Translations under genes and position numbers: made by a program
NCBI GenBank assembly: GCA_903903985.1
Contig: CAIVAT010000095.1
Coordinates: 17,270 to 81,269, forward strand
Length of the DNA: 64,000 nucleotides
Origin: an uncultured Bacteroidales bacterium
GTDB lineage: Bacteria > Bacteroidota > Bacteroidia > Bacteroidales > FEN-979
Direction of reading: 5' to 3'
Notes under the pieces: generated by a model
Seen by the model: only the letters and a program-made list of their open reading frames with translations
The model's database searches: none
Told to the model about the DNA's origin: nothing
In this document: one piece after another, positions 1-7,447 of the stretch
Layout: each line of letters starts with the position of its first letter
How positions within the stretch are numbered: the stretch's first letter is position 1

Positions 1-923
1 AAACCAAAGGCATTCGACAGGAACAAGCGGCTCTCCCATCCAAGGACATTTCCAAGTTCACCCGCATTGAAATTATCCATTCCCCTGTAATTCTCCCGCC
101 AGAAAGCCGGGATGGAGGTAGGACCGATCTTGATGGTGCCATCCACCGTGATGGTGTAATGTACTCCCAGGAATGGGTTCTTCAGGTTGGGAACCGGGTA
201 GATGTTGGTCCTGATGGGTTTGTCCTTTTTTGTATATTTCAGGTAAATTCCCTTGAACGGGATGATGGTATATTGCCGGGAGAATCCGAAATCGCGGGCA
301 ATCTTGTCGGCATAAAGCCCGGCCGTATTGATCAATTTATTCGCTGAAAGCCGCTTCCCGGATCTGGTTTCAATGGTATTACCGTCAATTTTCCGCTTGT
401 ACCCTTCGTTGAAAAGGAACTTCACTCCCTGTTCCAGCAATTCATCGCGAACGGCTTTGTTCAGTTCAGTAGGATCAACCGTTGCCGTGCTTGGTGAATA
501 CAGCGCAAATTTGAACGTTCTGGCATTGGGGTCAATCTCTTTCATTTCGGCCTCGGTGATGATTTTCACATCAACCCCATTTCGTTTTCCCCTGCGCTCA
601 AGTTCGTAAAGCGGTTCCAGCTCCGATTCATCTTTGGCTACAACAACTTTCTCGCATTCGTTCAGTTTCAGTCCTTTTTGCCTGCAGAAATTTTTCATTG
701 CCAGATTGCCATCACGCGTAAATTTAGCTTTCAGGGAATCGGCCGAATAGTAAAAGCCGGCATGAAGCACACCGCTGTTGCGGCCACTTGAGTGATACGC
801 CACATCGGGCTCTTTTTCAATGATAGTTATGGATGCGGCGGCATTGCGCAATTTTAATTCGCGGGCAATGGCAAGGCCGATGATCCCGGCACCAATGATG
901 AGATAGTCGGATTGTTCAATCAT
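1..923 (-). CDS. lhgO: L-2-hydroxyglutarate oxidase, partial (C-terminus off the left edge)
   Basis: About 307 residues read on the minus strand from an ATG at 923, and the frame is still open at base 1. The N-terminus has an FAD-binding Rossmann motif (GAGIIGLAIA, residues 11-20). It is followed by the HSSGRNSGVLHAG segment typical of LhgO and the DAO-family FAD oxidoreductases. The family oxidises L-2-hydroxyglutarate to 2-oxoglutarate and passes electrons to the membrane quinone pool. Full-length members are about 400 residues, so roughly a quarter is missing because of the window edge and not because of damage. The next gene (stop at 976) points the same way with a 52-bp gap, so the two could be co-transcribed. 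The family call is secure; the exact substrate is inferred from the motifs. Confidence 0.88.
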   Translation of the reverse strand, partial: MIEQSDYLIIGAGIIGLAIARELKLRNAAASITIIEKEPDVAYHSSGRNSGVLHAGFYYSADSLKAKFTRDGNLAMKNFCRQKGLKLNECEKVVVAKDESELEPLYELERRGKRNGVDVKIITEAEMKEIDPNARTFKFALYSPSTATVDPTELNKAVRDELLEQGVKFLFNEGYKRKIDGNTIETRSGKRLSANKLINTAGLYADKIARDFGFSRQYTIIPFKGIYLKYTKKDKPIRTNIYPVPNLKNPFLGVHYTITVDGTIKIGPTSIPAFWRENYRGMDNFNAGELGNVLGWESRLFLSNAFG

Positions 924-975
924 CTTTTCAATGTTGTTTTGAATAAACCTGGAAAAAACGTATGCTATGATATGA

Positions 976-1344
976 TTATCGAGGCGGTACTGTCACACTG
1001 TCAACCATGTACACCGTTTCACCGCGCCAAGGAAGTTTCCCGTTTTTTTCTTTATAATGCAGCACAACCATGGTCCCTTCCAACTTTAAAAGTTTTTCGG
1101 CAAGTGTCTTTTCAGGCACAGAAAAGTAGAATTTTTCCGATGCGAGCGAGACATCCTGGTTGCTTTTTACGCTGCTCAGGATCAGTTCCCCCTCATAGGT
1201 TTTAAAAATGGTCCCTTTGTAGGAAAACTTCTGCAACAACCCGGACCGGTTCCCTTCGCTGTAAGTGAAACTGTATTTCCAATAGATAAAAACTGCCAGA
1301 AAAACCAGCACAACGGCAAGGCTCCAATATAGAAATTTTTTCAT
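976..1344 (-). CDS. small membrane-anchored protein of a conserved Bacteroidota family
   Basis: 122 residues. One N-terminal hydrophobic helix (about residues 4-23, possibly an uncleaved signal anchor) is followed by a short soluble domain of about 95 residues that begins YSEGNRSG and contains KGTIFKTYEGEL. I recognise this pattern from small Bacteroidota proteins that databases often label 6-phosphogluconate dehydrogenase. It has neither the length nor the NADP-binding fold of that enzyme, so the label should not be transferred. The soluble part probably lies in the periplasm. It has a good Bacteroidota promoter (1367-1397) and may be read through into the oxidase gene downstream. Function unknown. 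Confidence 0.8.
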   Translation of the reverse strand: MKKFLYWSLAVVLVFLAVFIYWKYSFTYSEGNRSGLLQKFSYKGTIFKTYEGELILSSVKSNQDVSLASEKFYFSVPEKTLAEKLLKLEGTMVVLHYKEKNGKLPWRGETVYMVDSVTVPPR

Positions 1345-1366
1345 GTCGCTATTAATTTTAATTCTA

Positions 1367-1397
1367 CAAACTTAATCGAACTTTTCCAAAAATCAAA
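1367..1397 (-). promoter_or_regulatory. Bacteroidota-type promoter for the 122-residue protein
   Basis: On the minus strand a TTTG (-33 element, 1394-1397) is followed after 19 bp by TAAGTTTG (-7 element, 1367-1374). This matches the Bacteroidota primary sigma factor consensus TTTG-N19to23-TAnnTTTG exactly. The start codon at 1344 lies 22 bp downstream of the -7 element. Confidence 0.6.
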
Positions 1398-1417
1398 CTT
1401 CGTTTCATGGAGTTTTT

Positions 1418-1425
1418 TACTTTTG
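1418..1425 (+). promoter_or_regulatory. -7 promoter element for the SDR/acyl-CoA synthetase operon
   Basis: TACTTTTG matches the Bacteroidota -7 consensus TAnnTTTG and lies 28 bp before the ATG at 1454. I do not see a clear TTG -33 box at the right distance, so only this element is called. It sits in the 109-bp divergent gap shared with the promoter of the minus-strand gene. Confidence 0.42.
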
Positions 1426-1453
1426 CTTTTTTTGACAATGAACGGAAGTTCCC

Positions 1454-2560
1454 ATGACATATAAAACCGACCCTGCGCCGTCAAATCCGCGGATCCTTTT
1501 AACCGGTGGTTCCGGGTTCCTCGGCAAAGCGATTGTCAGGGAACTTCTCGACCCAGGTTCCCCGGTAAAACCATCCTTGTTGCGTATTTTCGACCTTTCG
1601 GCATACGATGGGCCCCCAGATACCCGCATGGAGATGGTTACCGGCGATATACGCGATGCTGCTGCTGTAAACCAAGCCTGCCGGGGCATAGACCTTGTGA
1701 TCCATTCGGCTGCCATGGTCGACTGGGGTACAAAACCGGAGCAGGAGGTGCTTTCCGTAAATTTCGGAGGCACTGAAAATATTGTCCGCGGCTGTTATGA
1801 GCACCATGTGCCCCATGTTGTTTATACCAGTTCCCTCGATGCCGTTTTCAGCGGTAAACCGATGGTGAACATCAACGAGAGCATCCCTTATCCCGAAAGG
1901 CACCCAAACATGTACTGCAGGAGCAAGTATCTTTCGGAGAAACTGATATTGGAAAGAAATGGCAAAGTGCACGATCCCGCGCCCGAAAATCAACCATCAA
2001 ACATCAATAATCAGACACCGGTTCGTATGACAACCTGCGTGCTGCGTCCTTCCGACATTTATGGCCCTGGCGACCCCTACCACATCGGTTCCCTGATCAA
2101 CATGGCAAAGGGCGGGTTCTACGTTCGGCTGGGCGACGGCTCGTCAAGGTCGCAGCATGTGTATGTGGGCAACATGGCCTGGGCACATGTACTGGCCGCA
2201 AAGGCGCTGCTTGATAACAACCCCCGTGTTGACGGCAATGCCTATTTCATCACCGATGGCCCCCCGGCAAACTTTTTCACCTTTTTCGACCGGATCGTGG
2301 AGGGGGCAGGCTTCCGGATATGGCCGAAGGATATATGGATTCCGCGCCGCATCGCCTATTTCATGGGGATGATCTCGGAGGCAATTGCAAGGATGGCGAG
2401 GCCCGTTAAAAAATATGCTCCAAAATTCAGCCGGTTTGCCGTTATTTATACCTGCAGCGATTTTACCTTCACCTCATTTAAAGCACAGCAGGATCTCGGT
2501 TTCACACCAAAATATAGTGCGGAGGAAGCCTTCCGGCTCACGGTCGATCATTACCGTTAA
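1454..2560 (+). CDS. extended SDR, 3-beta-hydroxysteroid dehydrogenase/epimerase-like
   Basis: 368 residues, NAD(P)-dependent extended short-chain dehydrogenase. The nucleotide-binding motif TGGSGFLG is at residues 17-24, the serine region YTSS near residues 124-127, and the catalytic YxxxK at Y154/K158. The length and the C-terminal segment resemble 3-beta-hydroxysteroid dehydrogenase/isomerase and sterol-4-carboxylate dehydrogenase-like proteins, a family that also includes OleD of the long-chain olefin pathway. It is followed after 40 bp by an acyl-CoA synthetase on the same strand, so a lipid or fatty-acyl substrate is plausible. No signal peptide or membrane helix; cytoplasmic. The substrate cannot be read from the sequence. 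Confidence 0.82.
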   Translation: MTYKTDPAPSNPRILLTGGSGFLGKAIVRELLDPGSPVKPSLLRIFDLSAYDGPPDTRMEMVTGDIRDAAAVNQACRGIDLVIHSAAMVDWGTKPEQEVLSVNFGGTENIVRGCYEHHVPHVVYTSSLDAVFSGKPMVNINESIPYPERHPNMYCRSKYLSEKLILERNGKVHDPAPENQPSNINNQTPVRMTTCVLRPSDIYGPGDPYHIGSLINMAKGGFYVRLGDGSSRSQHVYVGNMAWAHVLAAKALLDNNPRVDGNAYFITDGPPANFFTFFDRIVEGAGFRIWPKDIWIPRRIAYFMGMISEAIARMARPVKKYAPKFSRFAVIYTCSDFTFTSFKAQQDLGFTPKYSAEEAFRLTVDHYR

Positions 2561-2600
2561 CCAGCCGCACCTGTTATTCCCCGACATTTTTTTTTAAAAG

Positions 2601-4286
2601 ATGGAAGGGAACGGTATTTTTTCAGAACTTAGCAATTCAAATGCCCTCACAATGAGTATTAAAACCACAAACCTGATTGTTGTTTTTGAAACTGCCATAC
2701 GCAATAACTGGGACCTCACTGCGCTCTCAGACTATGGTGGCGAATCTTTTTCATACAAACAGATCGGTGAACGGATATTGAAAGTTCATGCGCTTTTCCA
2801 GGCAAACGGTATTCAAAAAGGAGATCATGTGGCACTTCTGGGTAAAAATTCAGCCCATTGGTGTATGATGTACCTGGCTACCCTGACCTATGGCGCGGTC
2901 ATTGTTCCCATTCTTCCCGATTTCAAGCCTGCCGACATCCATTACATCGTCACCCACTCCGATTCGTTGCTTCTGTTCGCTGAAGAGAATCTTTACAAGG
3001 ATCTTGATCCGGAAGCCATGCCCCTGCTCAGGCATATCCTGAAAATACAGGATGATTCCATCTTATTCACACGGGATGGTTCACCCGGAACATCTGCCTC
3101 GCCTGCCACAGGAACTGTATTTTCTCCTGACGCGATCCGGTTCCCCGCCTCACAGCCCGACGACATTGCGGTGATCAGCTATACTTCGGGAACCACAGGG
3201 TTTTCGAAAGGTGTTGTGCTCCAGCACAAGAGCCTGCTGGGCAACATTCTTTATGCCCATCGCAACATGCCGCTGAATCCAAGGGATAAAATTCTCTCCT
3301 TTTTGCCACTGGCGCACACCTATGGCTGTGCATTTGAATTTCTGTTCCCCTTCACCCTTGGATGCGACATCACGTTTCTCACCAAAACACCATCACCCAA
3401 GATCATCATGCAGGCATTCCAGGAAATCCGTCCTGCCCTGATCCTCTCCGTTCCGCTGGTCATCGAAAAAATTTACAAATCACAGATCCTCCCGGCACTC
3501 CGTAAACCGTCGGTCGGGATCCTGATCCGGATTCCGGTTATCAATGCCCTGGTTTACAAAAAGATCAGGAAGAAAATGGTGGAGGTTTTCGGGGGCAATT
3601 TCAGGGAGTTGGTGATAGGTGGCGCCCCGTTCAATGCCCAGGCCGAACGGTTTTTTAAAAAGATGAATTTCCCGTTTACCGTTGGGTATGGCATGACGGA
3701 ATGCGGGCCGCTCATTGCATACGCATCCTGGAAAACCACCCAGCCCGGCGCTTCTGGGAGGGCGGTTGACGAACTCGAGGTTCGGATTGATTCACCTGAT
3801 CCATACCACAGGTCGGGAGAGATCCTGATGCGTGGAAACCACGTGATGCTTGGATATTATAAAAATGAAGAGGCCACAAAAGCGGTGATCGACGCTGCCG
3901 GATGGCTGCACTCGGGCGACCTCGGCGTGATTGACAGGAAGGGCAATATTTACATCAGGGGAAGAAGCAAGAGCATGATCCTCGGCCCGTCAGGGAAAAA
4001 CATCTATCCCGAAGAGATTGAGGCAAGGCTCAACAACCGGTTCATGGTGATGGAATCGCTCGTGATCGACCGGGAAGACAAGCTGGTAGCCCTGATCTAT
4101 CCCGATTACGATGCCATGGAAAAGGCCGGCCATAAACCGGATGAGCTTAACGGGATTTTCGAAGGTTACATTCACGACCTGAACCATCACCTGCCGAAAT
4201 ACATTCGCCTTACCGGGTTTGAGATCGTTCCTGCTGAATTCGAAAAAACCCCGAAAAAAAGCATCAAACGGTTTCTTTACCAATAA
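2601..4286 (+). CDS. AMP-binding long-chain acyl-CoA synthetase-like ligase
   Basis: 561 residues from the ATG at 2601. An in-frame ATG at 2652 (residue 18) is an equally good start. ANL-superfamily motifs are present: the phosphate loop YTSGTTGFSKG (residues 194-204), a GYGMTECGPL A5-type motif in the middle, and GWLHSGDLG followed by GRSKSMILGPSGKNIYPEE near the hinge to the C-terminal domain. The enzyme should adenylate a carboxylate, most likely a fatty acid, and transfer it to CoA. The C-terminus KTPKKSIKRFLYQ keeps the usual lysine-rich ending. It is in an apparent operon with the upstream SDR and the downstream HdeD-like gene (30-bp gap). Chain-length specificity is unknown. Confidence 0.85.
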   Translation: MEGNGIFSELSNSNALTMSIKTTNLIVVFETAIRNNWDLTALSDYGGESFSYKQIGERILKVHALFQANGIQKGDHVALLGKNSAHWCMMYLATLTYGAVIVPILPDFKPADIHYIVTHSDSLLLFAEENLYKDLDPEAMPLLRHILKIQDDSILFTRDGSPGTSASPATGTVFSPDAIRFPASQPDDIAVISYTSGTTGFSKGVVLQHKSLLGNILYAHRNMPLNPRDKILSFLPLAHTYGCAFEFLFPFTLGCDITFLTKTPSPKIIMQAFQEIRPALILSVPLVIEKIYKSQILPALRKPSVGILIRIPVINALVYKKIRKKMVEVFGGNFRELVIGGAPFNAQAERFFKKMNFPFTVGYGMTECGPLIAYASWKTTQPGASGRAVDELEVRIDSPDPYHRSGEILMRGNHVMLGYYKNEEATKAVIDAAGWLHSGDLGVIDRKGNIYIRGRSKSMILGPSGKNIYPEEIEARLNNRFMVMESLVIDREDKLVALIYPDYDAMEKAGHKPDELNGIFEGYIHDLNHHLPKYIRLTGFEIVPAEFEKTPKKSIKRFLYQ

Positions 4287-4316
4287 AATTTTAAACAAAC
4301 TCTTAATCCTTACAAG

Positions 4317-4871
4317 ATGGAAACAATTCGATTTAAAAACTGGTGGTTTTTGGCTGTCAACGGGCTTATTTTTATCACTTTAGGGGGCTTACTCCTGTTT
4401 TTAACAAAGGAATCCATTTTAACAATTATTAAATATTTTGGTATTTTTCTGCTTGCCGGCAGTGTTGTACTGCTTTTCATTGGGATCAATAACATCAGAA
4501 AAGACAAATCTGCAGCGATGCTCCTGATAGAAGCAATTGCCGGCACCGCCATCGGATTAGCCCTCCTTCTGTTCCCCCAGCCGACCCTCGATCTTTTTTT
4601 AATGTTGATTGGCATCTGGGCCATCATCATCGGGATCATCCAACTTGTGATCATCGTAAACACCAAAGGGGCCCTTGTCAATAAAAACGCAATCCTGATC
4701 AACGGATTACTGACCATCGCCTTGGGGATTTTCCTGTTATTCAAACCCTTTGACTGGGCCATTTTCATGGGCAAAATCATCGGAATCTGCGCTGCAATAT
4801 TCGGGATCATGCTGGTTTACCTTGGGTTTGTCTTGCGTGCAGTTAAGACAAACGTGACACATGATGTGTGA
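4317..4871 (+). CDS. HdeD-family (DUF308) six-helix membrane protein
   Basis: 184 residues, almost entirely hydrophobic, resolving into six transmembrane helices in three helical hairpins. This is the architecture of the HdeD/DUF308 family of small inner-membrane proteins, known in enterobacteria from acid resistance but of unknown biochemistry. The ATG at 4317 directly follows a purine-rich stretch and leaves 30 bp after the acyl-CoA synthetase, so it may be the last gene of that operon. Nothing indicates a specific role here. Confidence 0.8.
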   Translation: METIRFKNWWFLAVNGLIFITLGGLLLFLTKESILTIIKYFGIFLLAGSVVLLFIGINNIRKDKSAAMLLIEAIAGTAIGLALLLFPQPTLDLFLMLIGIWAIIIGIIQLVIIVNTKGALVNKNAILINGLLTIALGIFLLFKPFDWAIFMGKIIGICAAIFGIMLVYLGFVLRAVKTNVTHDV

Positions 4872-5041
4872 CGCGTGACAGGAAATTAACCCAACCACCT
4901 CAACCCCCGTCTTCTTCTCCTGAAGGATAAGGGGTGCAGGGGATGAGGCAATTAAAATTTGTTTTCAGCGTAATATTTCCTTAATATTGCCCGAGCAAAC
5001 CTGGGTGCAATGTCTGTTCATGCATCCGAAAACCCACGATT

Positions 5042-7444
5042 ATGTTCGGATCAATCATTTTAGATATCGTAATAGGCTTGGTATTTGTGTACCTCCTTTA
5101 CAGTCTGCTTGCCACCATCGTTGCGGAGCTCATTGTTTCCTGGCTCGGGATCCGGGCAAGAATGCTGCGCCAGGCGATCGAACGGATGCTGAATGACCGC
5201 TATTACGAAGATACCGGGAGGAACCGGTTTCAAAAGATGGTCCATCCCCTGGCCATTTTCTTCCTTTATGAGTTCAGGGAATTCAAATCCAGCATGGCTG
5301 GCCGGTTTTACCAGCAGCCATCGATCAAGTATCTTGCAAAAGGAAAAACCAGCTACTGGGGAATTCTCAGCAGCAGCAAACCCTCTTATCTCCGTCCCAT
5401 GAATTTCTCTGAGACGTTGATCCAGATGCTGAAAGACAAGGGGGCCGGGGAAACCGTCATGCAGAAGATCGGGTTCACCCTGCGGTTCAATACCATACAC
5501 ATGCAGCCCAATTCCCTGAAGCAGATCAGTAACATTTTCGATGATGCCGGGGGAAATGAGGATCTGTTTAAAGAAAAACTGAATCAGTGGTACAATGAAA
5601 TGATGGAACGCCTGTCCGGTTGGTTCAAGCGCAAGATCCAGTTTGTCCTCTTCATCATCGGGATGATCATGGCCATCACCTTTAACATTGACAGCATCTC
5701 GATCGCTAAAAAGTTAGGCAAAGATAAAACGGCGCGCGAACAACTGGTGCAAATGGCTATCAATGCCAGCGATTCCAGCTCCTCCATCGCCAAAGCCCTG
5801 AAGGAGTCGAATGACAGCACCATCAGCGATTCGCTCATGAAGGAGAGCTACAGGCAGGTCAAACAGGCTTCGGACGATGCAGGAATGGTATTGGGGCTGG
5901 GTTGGAATCTTGAAAAATTATCCAGGCCGAGCACCAAAAAAATTCCGAATTCCACGGTGATCACCTGCTGGAACTATGCAAGTGTAAAACCGTTGTGCGG
6001 AGAATCTCCGAAACCCTGGAATGCCGACTCCCTTGCGATGATCGCCTTGAATAAATGTTTGAAAGACTCGGTGCTGAACGTAATTGTTTCGACTCAACAA
6101 CTGCTGAAGAAGGAAAAAAACGACTCCCTGAGGGCAATGTATGCAACCATTCTCAGAGATAAGCAAAAGGTGCTGGACAAATTCACCGATGCCCTGAATT
6201 ACTTTGGAAATACAAATTTTACGCAAATCAGCGGGATCATTGCTGCAGATCAGCAACACGCCACGTCGAACGGCAGCAGAAATTACCATGCCATTGAAAA
6301 AATCGGCTACATCCTGAAAAAGACTTTTTCAAGCTGGCTGATTCTCCTGGGTTTTATCATCACCGCCCTGGCCATTTCACTGGGATCGAATTTCTGGTTC
6401 GACCTGCTCGGGAAACTCGTATCCATGCGATCGGCGGGTGTCAAGCCTGCTGAAAAGGAACCAGAGATCACGGATCCGGCTCCGGCTGCCTTTACCGGCG
6501 AAAGCATCGCCGTGAGAACCGTTTCAGCAGTATCTAAAAAGTTGCCTGATCCGCCGGATGATATTTTTGCCTCGCTGGTCCATTCCTTGTCGCGCGAACT
6601 TTTAACCATTGCCGGGGTAAGATCCGTATTCAAAGGGAAGATCTACTTTGAAGGTGCGCCAACTCCCTGCATCAAAGTGAATGTTGCTGATGAGATCACC
6701 AAAAGCAGGGTGGAAAAACAACTCGGGAAAATACCCGGCAATGTTAACGAAATACCCGTCGACATCGTTGTTTCCGGCCGGCCGCAAACCCACCAAGGGC
6801 CGCACCAGGGACAAATATCAAACAAATCGGGCATGAACGGAACCGGGTCGATCGGTTTGGTGGTCCAACACCAGGGAACCATGAAAAACCATCTCCTCTC
6901 CTGCTGGCATGTAATGAAAGGAGACCTGAATTACGAATCCGACGATCCCTATACAACGATCGTCAACCATGAAAAAAACGACCTGGCCACCCGCTGGGCC
7001 GGCGGAATCGATCAATCTTACGATTTCGGCTTTGCACGCGTCCTTCCGGGGAAAACCTGTGACAATGGCTTTTTACAAACGCCCCTGAACCTCGGTTCCA
7101 TCAGGTTCAGGCAGGTAACCGACAAAGATATCAATGCACAGGTTGTGATCAAATATTATGACAGCATCAACGGGCTGGTGAAGACGGGTAAAATTTACGC
7201 CTGGTCGCCTGCCGTGCTCATCACTTATCCCGACAAACCCAGGTACATCAAAGACATCCTTGTGTTGACAGATGATTCATCAGGACAGGAAAAGACCATC
7301 AGTCAATCGGGTAATTCAGGGGCTGTCGTTTTTGACACCTCCGGTTTTGCAGTGGGAATGATCATTGCCGGGGATGACATGTATTCCTATGCGGTCAAAC
7401 TTTCAAATATTTTTGACCTTTTCCCCGAAATGAAAATCATATAA
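5042..7444 (+). CDS. membrane-anchored protein with a C-terminal trypsin-like serine protease domain
   Basis: 800 residues. I see three transmembrane segments, near residues 5-32, 200-222 and 428-450. Basic residues after the first (RARMLRQ) and the third suggest that the C-terminal half is cytoplasmic, but this topology is only inferred. A small alpha/beta segment (about 515-590) precedes a domain of about 200 residues that reads as a chymotrypsin-fold protease: His623 in SCWHVMKG, Asp661 in YDFGFARV, and Ser759 in GNSGAVVF, spaced as in the His-Asp-Ser triad. The N-terminal three-helix region is not a family I can name. It is followed after 3 bp by an exported protein and then an alpha/beta hydrolase on the same strand. 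This is a tight cassette of unknown purpose. Confidence 0.75.
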   Translation: MFGSIILDIVIGLVFVYLLYSLLATIVAELIVSWLGIRARMLRQAIERMLNDRYYEDTGRNRFQKMVHPLAIFFLYEFREFKSSMAGRFYQQPSIKYLAKGKTSYWGILSSSKPSYLRPMNFSETLIQMLKDKGAGETVMQKIGFTLRFNTIHMQPNSLKQISNIFDDAGGNEDLFKEKLNQWYNEMMERLSGWFKRKIQFVLFIIGMIMAITFNIDSISIAKKLGKDKTAREQLVQMAINASDSSSSIAKALKESNDSTISDSLMKESYRQVKQASDDAGMVLGLGWNLEKLSRPSTKKIPNSTVITCWNYASVKPLCGESPKPWNADSLAMIALNKCLKDSVLNVIVSTQQLLKKEKNDSLRAMYATILRDKQKVLDKFTDALNYFGNTNFTQISGIIAADQQHATSNGSRNYHAIEKIGYILKKTFSSWLILLGFIITALAISLGSNFWFDLLGKLVSMRSAGVKPAEKEPEITDPAPAAFTGESIAVRTVSAVSKKLPDPPDDIFASLVHSLSRELLTIAGVRSVFKGKIYFEGAPTPCIKVNVADEITKSRVEKQLGKIPGNVNEIPVDIVVSGRPQTHQGPHQGQISNKSGMNGTGSIGLVVQHQGTMKNHLLSCWHVMKGDLNYESDDPYTTIVNHEKNDLATRWAGGIDQSYDFGFARVLPGKTCDNGFLQTPLNLGSIRFRQVTDKDINAQVVIKYYDSINGLVKTGKIYAWSPAVLITYPDKPRYIKDILVLTDDSSGQEKTISQSGNSGAVVFDTSGFAVGMIIAGDDMYSYAVKLSNIFDLFPEMKII

Positions 7445-7447
7445 CTC

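Noticed and set aside
976..1344. 6-phosphogluconate dehydrogenase label for the 122-residue protein
   Set aside because: Far too short, no NADP-binding or substrate motifs, and has an N-terminal membrane helix.
4850..5041. GTGACnnGTGAC-like words near 4856-4880, 25011-25040, 48915 and 54095 as a regulatory motif
   Set aside because: The words are short, vary in spacing and are not at consistent positions relative to promoters; probably decayed repeat fragments.
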